From an uncultured Oscillospiraceae bacterium (GTDB lineage Bacteria; Bacillota; Clostridia; Oscillospirales; Oscillospiraceae): 6,445 nt of DNA. The notes below the pieces were generated by a model. The model saw only the letters and a list, made by a program, of their open reading frames with translations. It did no database searches and was not told the DNA's origin. A program made the position numbers and the translations under genes. Location of the stretch: the NCBI GenBank assembly GCA_910584805.1, contig CAJUCB010000010.1:31798-38242 (forward strand), given 5' to 3'. Positions 1 through 6,445 of the stretch are shown piece by piece (within the stretch, counting starts at the first letter, position 1; every line of letters begins with the position of its first letter).

Positions 1-47
1 CTCCGGGGCAGGTTGGCTCAAGGGGCGCTCAAAAAGGCTTCTTAATG

Positions 48-63
48 AGGGTGGCAGAATACC
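48..63 (+). promoter_or_regulatory. T-box-like sequence in the leader of the NhaC-family gene (tentative)
   Basis: AGGGTGGCA at 48-56, preceded by AATG and followed after GAAT by ACC (61-63), resembles the conserved T-box element AGGGTGGNACC of tRNA-sensing leaders. In those leaders TGGN pairs with the tRNA acceptor end. It lies 15 nt before a strong terminator and ahead of a transporter gene, where a T-box would be expected. Against it, there is a four-base insertion before ACC, the GCG half is missing, and the terminator's 5' arm lacks the usual CCCT that pairs with AGGG in the antiterminator. The only CCCT is in the 3' arm (104-107). The specifier region would lie upstream of the window. 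It may be a divergent T-box, a decayed one or chance. Confidence 0.25.
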
Positions 64-70
64 ATGGAAT

Positions 71-117
71 GCAAGGGAAAGAATGTGGATGGACACAGTC
101 TTTCCCTTGCTTTTTTT
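71..117 (+). terminator. Strong rho-independent terminator upstream of the NhaC-family gene
   Basis: A perfect 12-bp inverted repeat pairs GCAAGGGAAAGA (71-82) with TCTTTCCCTTGC (99-110). Inside the loop a further TGTG (84-87) pairs with CACA (94-97) around GATGGA, after a single A-G mismatch. Seven T residues follow at 111-117. The T tract is only on the plus-strand side, so it stops rightward transcription. It either ends a gene upstream of the window or acts as an attenuator for the carrier gene at 176. It also shows that the upstream-extended reading frame from 83 is not the real start. Confidence 0.85.
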
Positions 118-135
118 GACTGTGTACCGTAGAAT
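107..135 (+). promoter_or_regulatory. Candidate sigma-A promoter for the NhaC-family gene
   Basis: TTGCTT (107-112) and TAGAAT (130-135) are separated by exactly 17 nt and match the -35 and -10 consensus at four and five of six positions. Transcription would begin near 142, about 35 nt before the chosen ATG at 176. That leaves room for the ribosome binding site at 162-168. The -35 box overlaps the end of the terminator stem and its T tract. This is a consensus match only. Confidence 0.45.
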
Positions 136-175
136 AGAAACCATTCTGACAAAGCAAAGGGAAAGGGGCGTTTCT

Positions 176-1516
176 ATGGAAAACTATGGGATTCTGAGTC
201 TGTTGCCGGTGGCGGTGGTGATTGTGCTGGTGCTGCTGACCCGGCGCACTGCCAGTTCCCTGGTGGCGGGGACCGTTGTGGGGGCGGTCCTACTCTATGG
301 CACTGGATTTCCCAAGCCCTGGCTGGATGTGGTCTACGGCGTGATGGGCAGCGACCTGTGGATTTGGCTGGTGCTGGTGTGCGGCTTCTTTGGGAGTTTG
401 GTGTCGCTGTTCGAGGCTTCCGGAGGGACCCAGGCCTTTACCACGTTGGCGGGAAAGCTGTGCAAGGGGGAACGGAGCACCCTTTTGGGCACTTGGGTTT
501 TGGGCATGGTGATTTTCGTGGACGACTGGCTCTCCATCCTCTCCACCGGAAACGCCATGCGCAAGGCTACGGACAAGTTGAACATCCCCAGGGAGATGTT
601 GGCCTATTTGTGCAACTCCACGGCGTCGTCCATCTGTGTGGTGGTGCCCACCTCCACTTGGGGGGTGTTTATGGTCAGCCAGCTGGTGGCTACGGATTTG
701 TGTACGCCGGAACAGGGGATTGCCACCTTCCTGTCCACCATTCCCTTCCTGTTTTATCCCCTCATCACGCTACTGTGCGGTGGGCTGTACGCGGCGGGCA
801 TCCTGCCTGTGTTTGGCCCTATGAAAGCGGCGTATCTCCGGGAGCGTGGGGAGAAGCAGGGGAGCGGTGGGGGAGAGGATGCCCAGCAGGAGGCCAAACT
901 CTCGGGGATTTGGAATTTCCTCCTGCCGGTGATTTTGATCACTGCCATCACCATTGCCACTGGGGAGATTCTATATGGGACTCTGGCCTGCCTGGTGTTC
1001 TGCGCAGTATTGTACCTGCCCCAGAAGCTGATGAAACCAGGGGTGTATCTGGACCATGTAGTGTCTGGATTTAAGGATATGGTGGGGGTACTTTTTATCG
1101 TTACCAGTGCCTTTATCCTGCGGGATATCAACAGCTTGCTGGGGATGCCGGAATATGTCATTGGCGCGGCGAAGGCTGCTGTGAGCCCCCAACTGCTGCC
1201 GGTGGTGGCATTTCTCCTGGTGACAGCTCTGGCGGTGGCGGCGGGGAACTTTTGGGGGATTTGCGCCATCGCGTTTCCGGTGATCATCCCCATTGCCCAG
1301 GCCTTGGACGGGAACCTTCTTCTGACAGCGGGGGCCATCATCTCTGCCACGGCGGCGGGGTCCCATATCTGCTTCTTTGGGTCCGAGGCTACCTTGACCT
1401 GCTCTGCTACCCAGATTGACAACGTCACCTATGCCAAGACAGTGATTCCCATGCTGGCGGTGCCCGTCCTGCTCAGTGCGGCTATGTATGTGGGGGCGGG
1501 GATGCTCCTGGGATGA
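176..1516 (+). CDS. NhaC-family Na+/H+ antiporter-like membrane carrier
   Basis: This is a 446-residue polytopic inner-membrane protein of the NhaC/YheL type, expected to exchange Na+ and H+. Some relatives are thought to carry amino or organic acids instead. About ten or more hydrophobic segments run from residue 5 to the C-terminus. They are split by one hydrophilic, Gly/Glu/Lys-rich cytoplasmic-type loop at residues 220-242. Family hallmarks are FVDDW (114-118, paired Asp116-Asp117), a Pro-Thr-Ser-Thr-Trp-Gly stretch (158-163), GNFWG (357-361) and a C-terminal Gly-Ser-His to Asp-Asn segment (395-416). The ATG at 176 was chosen because AAAGGGG (162-168) lies 7 nt upstream, and because a promoter and terminator occupy the in-frame extension from 83. 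It has its own leader, and an 84-nt gap follows before the ABC-F gene. The family is clear; the substrate is not. Confidence 0.88.
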   Translation: MENYGILSLLPVAVVIVLVLLTRRTASSLVAGTVVGAVLLYGTGFPKPWLDVVYGVMGSDLWIWLVLVCGFFGSLVSLFEASGGTQAFTTLAGKLCKGERSTLLGTWVLGMVIFVDDWLSILSTGNAMRKATDKLNIPREMLAYLCNSTASSICVVVPTSTWGVFMVSQLVATDLCTPEQGIATFLSTIPFLFYPLITLLCGGLYAAGILPVFGPMKAAYLRERGEKQGSGGGEDAQQEAKLSGIWNFLLPVILITAITIATGEILYGTLACLVFCAVLYLPQKLMKPGVYLDHVVSGFKDMVGVLFIVTSAFILRDINSLLGMPEYVIGAAKAAVSPQLLPVVAFLLVTALAVAAGNFWGICAIAFPVIIPIAQALDGNLLLTAGAIISATAAGSHICFFGSEATLTCSATQIDNVTYAKTVIPMLAVPVLLSAAMYVGAGMLLG

Positions 1517-1600
1517 ACCCTGAGAAATTCAGCTTGCATTCCCTAGCGAAAGCTGGTAAGCTACAGGGGATATACTTTAACAAAAAGAGGAGCTATACCC

Positions 1601-3202
1601 ATGCTAACTGTTTCTGACTTGAGCCTGCAATTTCGCGACCGACTGCTGTTCTCCCACGTTGACCTGCAATTCACCAAGGGCAACTGTTATGGGATCATCG
1701 GCGCCAACGGGGCAGGCAAGTCTACCTTCTTAAAAATCCTGTCCGGGGACCTGGAAGCGACCACCGGAGCTGTGACCATCCTGCCGGAGCTGCGTATGTC
1801 CGTGCTGAAGCAGGACCAAAATATGTACGATGCCTACACTGTTCTGGACACGGTGATTATGGGCAACCCCAAACTTTACCAGGTGGGCCAGGAGCGGGAT
1901 GCCCTGTACGCCAAGGAGGAGATGTCCGAGGAGGACGGCATCCTGGCCTGTGAGCTAGAGGAGACCTTTGCCGAGCTGGGGGGCTGGGAGGCAGAGAGTG
2001 AGGCCAGCCGCATCCTCCAGGGCTTGGGGGTGGATACCGAGCACCACCAGGGGAGCATGGCGAACCTGGACCCACGGCTGAAGGTGAATGTCCTCCTGGC
2101 CCAGGCCCTCTTCGGCAGCCCGGACATCCTCATCATGGACGAGCCCACCAACAACCTGGACATCGACGCGGTGAACTGGTTGGAGGATTTCCTCCTGGAC
2201 TTTGAGAGCACCGTGATCGTGGTCTCTCATGACCGCCACTTCCTGAACACCGTTTGCACCCACATTGTGGACATCGACTATGGAAAGATCAAGATGTATG
2301 TGGGCAACTATGACTTCTGGTTTGAGTCCTCCCAGATGATCCAGCAGCTGGTGAAAAACCAGAACAAGCGCAACGAGGAGAAAATTAAGGAGTTGCAGGA
2401 CTTTATCTCCCGCTTCTCCGCCAACAAGTCCAAGAGCAAACAGGCCACTGCCCGGCGGAAGCTGTTGGACAAGCTCACGGTGGAGGAGCTTCCTGCCTCC
2501 TCCCGGCGCTATCCCTGGGTGAAGTTCTCCCCAGACCGGGAGGTGGGGAAATCTATCCTGGCGGTGAACAACGTCTCCAAGACCATCGACGGGGTGAAGG
2601 TGCTGGACAAGGTCTCCTTCCTCCTGGGCAAGGGGGACAAGGTAGCGTTCATCGGGGACAATGAGAATGCCCACAGTGTCCTCTTCGAGATTCTCACCGG
2701 GCGCATGGAGCCTGACGAGGGGACGGTGGAGTGGGGGACCACGGCGACCTTCTCCTACTTCCCCAAAGACAACAGCGAGTTTTTTGAGGACTGCGACGAC
2801 AACTTGGTGGAGTGGCTGCGGCAGTACTCCCCAGACCCCAGTGAGCTGTATCTCCGGGGCTTCCTGGGGCGGATGCTCTTCTCTGGGGACGAGGTGTATA
2901 AGCCGGTCAAGGTCCTCTCTGGCGGCGAGAAGGTGCGCTGTATGCTCTCCCGGATGATGCTCTCTGGGGGGAATGTCCTGCTTCTGGATCAGCCCACCAA
3001 CCACCTGGACTTGGAGTCCATTGCAGCGTTGAACAAGGGCCTTGAGGCGGTAAAGTGCAACATCCTCCTGGCCTGCCACGACCACCAGCTGGTGGAGACC
3101 GTCTGCAACCGCATCTTTGACTTCACCGCGGATGGTAAGCTCATTGACCGGAAGCTGAGCTATGATGAATATCTGGCCAGAAAGGCCGAGGAGGGCGCGT
3201 GA
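1601..3202 (+). CDS. ABC-F family ATP-binding cassette protein, YbiT type, with one degenerate ATP site
   Basis: A 533-residue soluble protein with two ABC domains and no membrane segments, as in ribosome-associated translation factors of the ABC-F family. Overall similarity is to YbiT. Domain 1 has Walker A GANGAGKST (34-42), Q-loop (71-73), a degenerate signature (about 152-160, no LSGGE), Walker B with Asp180-Glu181 and switch His210. A basic, helical linker (about 236-318) that would reach the P-site tRNA follows. Domain 2 has GDNENAHSV (352-360) in place of Walker A, lacking the lysine, an intact LSGGEK (439-444), DQPTNHLD (463-470) with Gln464 for the catalytic Glu, and His493. Head-to-tail pairing leaves one complete site and one degenerate site. 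AGAGGAG at 1586-1592 is 8 nt before the ATG. TATACT (1571-1576) could be a -10 box but has no convincing -35. A role in translation is inferred from the family. Antibiotic resistance is possible but not suggested by any visible feature. Confidence 0.9.
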   Translation: MLTVSDLSLQFRDRLLFSHVDLQFTKGNCYGIIGANGAGKSTFLKILSGDLEATTGAVTILPELRMSVLKQDQNMYDAYTVLDTVIMGNPKLYQVGQERDALYAKEEMSEEDGILACELEETFAELGGWEAESEASRILQGLGVDTEHHQGSMANLDPRLKVNVLLAQALFGSPDILIMDEPTNNLDIDAVNWLEDFLLDFESTVIVVSHDRHFLNTVCTHIVDIDYGKIKMYVGNYDFWFESSQMIQQLVKNQNKRNEEKIKELQDFISRFSANKSKSKQATARRKLLDKLTVEELPASSRRYPWVKFSPDREVGKSILAVNNVSKTIDGVKVLDKVSFLLGKGDKVAFIGDNENAHSVLFEILTGRMEPDEGTVEWGTTATFSYFPKDNSEFFEDCDDNLVEWLRQYSPDPSELYLRGFLGRMLFSGDEVYKPVKVLSGGEKVRCMLSRMMLSGGNVLLLDQPTNHLDLESIAALNKGLEAVKCNILLACHDHQLVETVCNRIFDFTADGKLIDRKLSYDEYLARKAEEGA

Positions 3203-3233
3203 GGGTGCCCAGACCATGGAGGTGCAATCAATC

Positions 3234-3800
3234 ATGAAGAAAAGTATTGGCGTTTATTCCAATCTCTTCCCCATGCCTGTGCTGATGATCGCTACTTACA
3301 ATGAGGATGAGACGGTGAATGTGATGAACATGGCTTGGGGCGGAATTTGTGCCCGGAATATGGTGGCGCTAAACATCAGCGAGGGCCACAAGACCACCAA
3401 GAACCTGCGCCAGCGGGGGGCCTTTACCCTGAGCGTAGCGGATATTCCTCACCTGAAGGAGTCGGATTATTTCGGCATGGTCAGCGGCAACGATGTGGCG
3501 GACAAGTTCGCCCGTACAGGGATGCACGCGGTGAAGAGCACACGGGTGGATGCGCCCATCGTGGAGGAGTACCCCCTGACCCTAGAGTGTAAGGTGGTGG
3601 AGTTCCAGGAGTCGGCCTCCGGCCTCCGGGTGTTGGGGGAGATCGTCAACACCCTGGTGGATGAGTCTGCCCTAGATGGGGACGGCGTCGTGGACCCTGC
3701 CAAGCTCAATGCCTTTGTGTTTGATACCTTCCAGCACGGCTATTATGCCGTTGGTGAGAAGGTAGGCCAGGCTTGGGAGAGTGGCGCGGCGTTTATGTAA
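3234..3800 (+). CDS. Flavin reductase family protein (FMN-binding split barrel, flavoredoxin-like)
   Basis: A 188-residue cytoplasmic protein covering the whole length of the flavin-reductase-like, FMN-binding split-barrel family. Members bind FMN and either reduce flavins with NAD(P)H or act as small electron carriers. Recognisable parts are the N-terminal FPMPVLMIATYNEDE (12-26), NMAWGG (32-37), the Ser-Glu-Gly-His-Lys-Thr-Thr segment (49-55) that lies near the FMN phosphate in relatives, and the C-terminal FDTFQHGYYAVGEKVG (163-178). No signal peptide or metal-binding motif is seen. Start choice: the ATG at 3234 has GGAGGTG at 3218-3224 with 9 nt spacing. An in-frame ATG at 3216 (six more residues) has only a weaker GAGGG upstream. 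It starts 31 nt after the ABC-F stop, with no terminator between, so the two genes are probably co-transcribed. The electron donor and partner are unknown. Confidence 0.85.
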   Translation: MKKSIGVYSNLFPMPVLMIATYNEDETVNVMNMAWGGICARNMVALNISEGHKTTKNLRQRGAFTLSVADIPHLKESDYFGMVSGNDVADKFARTGMHAVKSTRVDAPIVEEYPLTLECKVVEFQESASGLRVLGEIVNTLVDESALDGDGVVDPAKLNAFVFDTFQHGYYAVGEKVGQAWESGAAFM

Positions 3801-3826
3801 GTTATTTTTTGAAATAGGAAAGCAGG

Positions 3827-3865
3827 AAAAAGCCCGCTGCGGTGGTTACGCAGCGGGCTTTGATC
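3827..3865. terminator. Bidirectional intrinsic terminator between convergent operons
   Basis: AAAGCCCGCTGCG (3829-3841) pairs perfectly with CGCAGCGGGCTTT (3849-3861) around a 7-nt loop. Five A residues at 3827-3831 give a U run for the minus-strand transcript. The plus strand ends in TTT followed by a T-rich stretch (to about 3874). It sits 28 nt after the flavin reductase stop and 22 nt beyond the hydrogenase stop, so it can end both operons. Confidence 0.92.
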
Positions 3866-3883
3866 TGTTTGATTGACGGGGAG

Positions 3884-5602
3884 TTACAGTTCCCATTTTG
3901 CCTGCTCTGTATGCAACAGCTTGTGGGCTTTGTGGGACAGGGGTTGTTCCAAATACTCTTTGTATAGCGTCTGGATCACTGGGTTCTCATGGGAGAAGCG
4001 GATGGGGTTTGCTTGGTCCAGGGCGTAGAGCCGTTCACCACGCTCCTGGGCCAGGTCTACACCATCGTGGATGGGCTGTCCGCCGCCGCCGGAACAGCCG
4101 CCAGGGCAGGCCATGACCTCCACGAAATCGTAGGAGGCTTGCCCTGACTGGATGGCCTCCATGAGCATCCGGGCGCTGGAAAGGCCCGATGCCACGGCCA
4201 GGCGGACGGTGGTGTCTTGGATGGTGAAGCTGGCCTCCCGCCAAGGCTTCTGGCCCCGGATTTCCTGGAAGGCATCGGCGGGGGGATTGCTCCCGGTGAG
4301 CTTCCAATAGGCGGTACGCAGGGCGGCCTCCATGACGCCGCCAGTGACACCGAAGATAACCCCGGCTCCGGAGCCTACCCCCAGGGGATGGTCAAAGTCC
4401 TCCTCCGGCAGGGCAGCTACGTTGACCTGAGTGGCCCGGAGCATTCGGACCAGTTCCCGGGCAGTGAGGACTACGTCCACATCCTTCTCCGCTGCATCGT
4501 TGACTTGAGGCACATCGGCCTCATATTTTTTTGCGATGCAGGGCATGACGGAGACGCAGAAGATATCCTCCGGCTTCTTACCCAGCAGTTCAGCATAATA
4601 GCTCTTGGCTACCGCGCCGAACATCTGCTGGGGGCTCTTGGCTGTGGAAAGGTGGGGGGCCATGTTGGGGAACTCCCTGCGCAGGAAACGGACCCAGCCT
4701 GGGCAGCAGGAGGTGAACTGGGGAAGGGTAGCATGGTCTGGGTCGCTGAGCCGCTCCACGAACTCGCTGCTCTCCTCCATAATGGTCAGGTCGGCGGAGA
4801 AGGTGGTGTCAAACACGTGCTTAACACCCATAGCCCGCACAGCCGCAGCTAAGCGCTTCTCCGTGGCTTGCTCCGGGGTCAGCCCTAAACTCTCCCCCCA
4901 GGCGGCCCGGACGGCAGGGGCGATCTGGAACACCACTTCTTTTTCCGGGTCGGTGAGGGCGGCAAACACCCGCTCGGTGTCGTCCCGTTCCCGGAGGGCC
5001 CCCACGGGACAGTGGGCCACACATTGGCCGCAGAAAGCACAGTTGGTTTCGTTCATCCGGGGGCTGCCATGGACGCGCACTGTGGTGTGGGCCCCGGAAC
5101 CGGTGACTTCCCAGACACCTAAGGACTGGACACGCTCGCAGACGCTGACACAGCGCAGACATTTGATGCACTTGGAGCTGTCCCGCAGGATGGGCAAGGT
5201 GTTGTCCCAGGGCCGCTCTGAGGTGGCTTTGCCGAAGGGGACGGACTGGATGTTCATATCCTTGGACAGCTTTTGCAGGGAGCAGTTGCCGCTGCGTACA
5301 CAGGTCACACAGTGGTCCACATGCTGGGAGAGGATCAGCTCCACGTTGGTCTTTCGGGTGATGCGTACCCGGGGGGTATTGGTGCGGACCACCATGCCGT
5401 CCTCCACCAGGGTGTTGCAGGCGGTGGCCAGCTTGTTGACCCCCTCCACCTCCACGGCGCAGATCCGGCAGGAACCCACTTCGTTGATATCCCGGAGGTA
5501 GCAGAGGGTGGGAATGTGAATTTCCACCTGTTTGGCTGCGTCCAGGATGGTGGTGCCCTCCGGGACGGTGACGGCCTTGTTGTCGATGGTCAGAGTTACC
5601 AT
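3884..5602 (-). CDS. hydA: [FeFe] hydrogenase, group A (CpI/HndD type) catalytic subunit
   Basis: A 572-residue cytoplasmic iron hydrogenase that reversibly reduces protons to H2, almost the same length as clostridial CpI. From the N-terminus it has a [2Fe-2S] domain (Cys34, 45, 48, 62), a His-Cys3 [4Fe-4S] site (His94, Cys98, 101, 107) and a two-[4Fe-4S] ferredoxin domain (Cys145, 148, 151, 155 and 188, 191, 194, 198). The H-cluster motifs are TSCCPGW (297-303), MPCIAKKYE (353-361) and EVMACPGGCSGGGGQP (495-510), so all four cluster cysteines (300, 355, 499, 503) are present. Glu277 and Glu280 fit the proton path. A small-subunit-like tail (about 525-566) closes the protein. The start at 5602 has GGAGG at 5611-5615, 8 nt upstream. 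The open frame to 5668 lies inside the neighbouring gene and is not used. It overlaps the upstream flavoprotein gene by 7 nt (ATGGTAA), indicating translational coupling. The electron donor, NADH or ferredoxin, cannot be told from this subunit alone. Confidence 0.95.
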   Translation of the reverse strand: MVTLTIDNKAVTVPEGTTILDAAKQVEIHIPTLCYLRDINEVGSCRICAVEVEGVNKLATACNTLVEDGMVVRTNTPRVRITRKTNVELILSQHVDHCVTCVRSGNCSLQKLSKDMNIQSVPFGKATSERPWDNTLPILRDSSKCIKCLRCVSVCERVQSLGVWEVTGSGAHTTVRVHGSPRMNETNCAFCGQCVAHCPVGALRERDDTERVFAALTDPEKEVVFQIAPAVRAAWGESLGLTPEQATEKRLAAAVRAMGVKHVFDTTFSADLTIMEESSEFVERLSDPDHATLPQFTSCCPGWVRFLRREFPNMAPHLSTAKSPQQMFGAVAKSYYAELLGKKPEDIFCVSVMPCIAKKYEADVPQVNDAAEKDVDVVLTARELVRMLRATQVNVAALPEEDFDHPLGVGSGAGVIFGVTGGVMEAALRTAYWKLTGSNPPADAFQEIRGQKPWREASFTIQDTTVRLAVASGLSSARMLMEAIQSGQASYDFVEVMACPGGCSGGGGQPIHDGVDLAQERGERLYALDQANPIRFSHENPVIQTLYKEYLEQPLSHKAHKLLHTEQAKWEL

Positions 5603-6445
5603 TTTGCCAACCTCCCTCCCTTGAATCCAGCATGGCCGTAGTGGTCGCAGCGCAGGCAACGGCTGCACTCCTGGTCCATCTCCTGCTTGGACATGCTGTT
5701 TTCCATCAGTTCAAAATCGTTTTTCCGCCAGCTTGCCTCACGCTCGGTGAGGTCGATGCGGCCCGTGGCCCCTTGCAGGCGGAAGGGGGCAGGGGGGACT
5801 TCCAGGTTGGCAGAGATGTCAGTGTGGAAGCCCAGATATTCGTCGATACTGGCCGCGGCTACCTTGCCGGCCTCGATGGCCAGGATCACCGTAGCGGGGC
5901 CGGATACGCAGTCACCCCCGGAGAATACACCATCCATGCCGGGGACGCTGCCGTCGTCGGCGGTGATGAAGTTGTCCCATTTCAGGGGCATGCCGGATTC
6001 GGAGAAGTATTTGGAATCCACCACTTGGCCTACGGCAATCAGGACGATGTCGCAGGGGATCAATTCCTCTGGCTGGTCAGCGTTCCGGGGGGAGGGACGG
6101 CCACCTCGAACCTCGCCAATAACCTGGGGCTGAACCACCAGGCCGCTGACTTTTCCCTGCTCGTCGGTGTCAATGCGGACGGGGGCTTTCAAGGGCAGGA
6201 TTTCGCAGCCCTCCGCCATGGCACCGGCGATCTCCTCTTCCAGGGCAGTCATGTCGGAGATGCGGCGGCGGTATACGCACTTGACGGACTTGGCGCCTAG
6301 GCGTACAGAGGTGCGGGTGGCATCCATGGCTACATTGCCGCCGCCGATGACCACCACATTCAGGCCGGTGAAGTCGGGTTTGACCTCCTGGATGGTGCTG
6401 TCCAGGAGATGGATGGCGGACAGTACTCCGGTGGCATCCTCATTG
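5596..6445 (-). CDS. GltD-like FAD/NAD(P)H oxidoreductase subunit (partial; 5' end outside window)
   Basis: This is the C-terminal 282 residues of a flavoprotein related to the glutamate synthase small subunit (GltD) and NfnB. The frame stays open to the window edge, so the true start and N-terminal FAD or iron-sulfur region are not visible. GGGNVAMD (positions 6322-6345) is the Rossmann NAD(P)H-binding loop. GGDCVSGPATV and the helix after it (from about 5908 downward) form the second half of the FAD site. The C-terminus carries a Cys-x2-Cys-x2-Cys cluster (CSRCLRCD, 5647-5667), which may bind or shield iron-sulfur. There is no gltB-like partner here. Instead it is immediately upstream of, and overlaps, the hydrogenase gene. 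It therefore probably passes electrons between NAD(P)H and the hydrogenase complex, possibly with NuoE/NuoF-like subunits upstream. That complex is inferred, and a role in glutamate synthesis is unlikely. Confidence 0.85.
   Translation of the reverse strand, partial: NEDATGVLSAIHLLDSTIQEVKPDFTGLNVVVIGGGNVAMDATRTSVRLGAKSVKCVYRRRISDMTALEEEIAGAMAEGCEILPLKAPVRIDTDEQGKVSGLVVQPQVIGEVRGGRPSPRNADQPEELIPCDIVLIAVGQVVDSKYFSESGMPLKWDNFITADDGSVPGMDGVFSGGDCVSGPATVILAIEAGKVAAASIDEYLGFHTDISANLEVPPAPFRLQGATGRIDLTEREASWRKNDFELMENSMSKQEMDQECSRCLRCDHYGHAGFKGGRLAKW

Noticed and set aside
1..45. Possible C-terminal tail of an upstream plus-strand gene (14 codons then TAA at 43-45).
   Set aside because: Too short to recognise. 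Another frame is also open here, and the region may instead be an untranslated leader. It cannot be settled without upstream sequence.
83..175. N-terminal extension of the NhaC-family gene from an upstream ATG at 83.
   Set aside because: It starts inside the loop of a strong terminator, spans the candidate promoter, is unlike the family N-terminus and has no good ribosome binding site. The ATG at 176 has one.
1530..1562. Inverted repeats (CAGCTT/AAGCTG and AGCTTGC/GGTAAGCT) between the carrier and ABC-F genes.
   Set aside because: The stems are only 6-7 bp, mutually exclusive and not followed by a T tract, so there is no convincing terminator or operator.
1548..1576. Promoter for the ABC-F gene with -10 TATACT at 1571-1576.
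   Set aside because: The -10 box is good, but the bases 16-18 nt upstream (around GAAAGC) do not match a -35 box and there is no extended -10. It is mentioned under the gene but not called.
1955..3235. A 426-codon minus-strand open frame across the ABC-F gene.
   Set aside because: It is a shadow frame of GC-rich coding sequence. It has no recognisable domain, and the plus-strand ABC-F motifs are unmistakable.
4217..5501. Long plus-strand open frames across the hydrogenase gene (4217-4852, 4605-5501).
   Set aside because: They are antisense shadows with low-complexity, unrecognisable products. The minus strand carries complete hydrogenase motifs.
5603..5668. Hydrogenase N-terminus extended by 22 residues to an ATG at 5668.
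   Set aside because: The extension lies wholly inside the upstream gene and does not resemble the ferredoxin domain. The ATG at 5602 has an ideal GGAGG 8 nt before it and starts at the conserved N-terminus.
5632..6300. A 222-codon plus-strand open frame across the flavoprotein gene.
   Set aside because: It is an antisense shadow of the GltD-like coding sequence, with no family features.

Overview
The window looks like chromosomal DNA from a GC-rich, strictly anaerobic, fermentative member of the Clostridia. The gut Oscillospiraceae (the Flavonifractor/Lawsonibacter type) would fit. This is inferred from the GC-rich coding style, strong GGAGG-type ribosome binding sites, a CpI-length [FeFe] hydrogenase and the YbiT-type ABC-F protein. 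No rRNA or other taxonomic marker is present.

Layout: positions 1-175 are a leader with no supported gene. They hold a T-box-like motif (48-63), a strong intrinsic terminator (71-117) and a candidate promoter (107-135). Three plus-strand genes follow: an NhaC-family sodium/proton antiporter-like carrier (176-1516), a YbiT-type ABC-F ATPase (1601-3202) and a flavin reductase family protein (3234-3800). The last two are 31 nt apart and probably co-transcribed. A 13-bp bidirectional terminator (about 3827-3865) separates them from a converging minus-strand operon. That operon holds the 3' part of a GltD-like FAD/NAD(P)H oxidoreductase (5596 to beyond 6445), overlapping by 7 nt the start of an [FeFe] hydrogenase (3884-5602).

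How the genes work together: the minus-strand pair is a redox module. The flavoprotein would handle NAD(P)H electrons, and the hydrogenase would discharge electrons as H2 through an iron-sulfur relay. Subunits upstream, outside the window, probably complete the complex. The plus-strand genes are not obviously one pathway: an ion- or amino-acid-coupled membrane carrier, a ribosome-associated ATPase and a flavin-binding protein.

The two points most worth a second look are the ABC-F protein and the carrier's leader. The ABC-F protein keeps one complete ATP site while every motif of the other is degraded. The carrier's leader has a T-box-like sequence directly before a terminator. Neither is proof of a new system, and no mobile element, CRISPR array or RNA gene was found.
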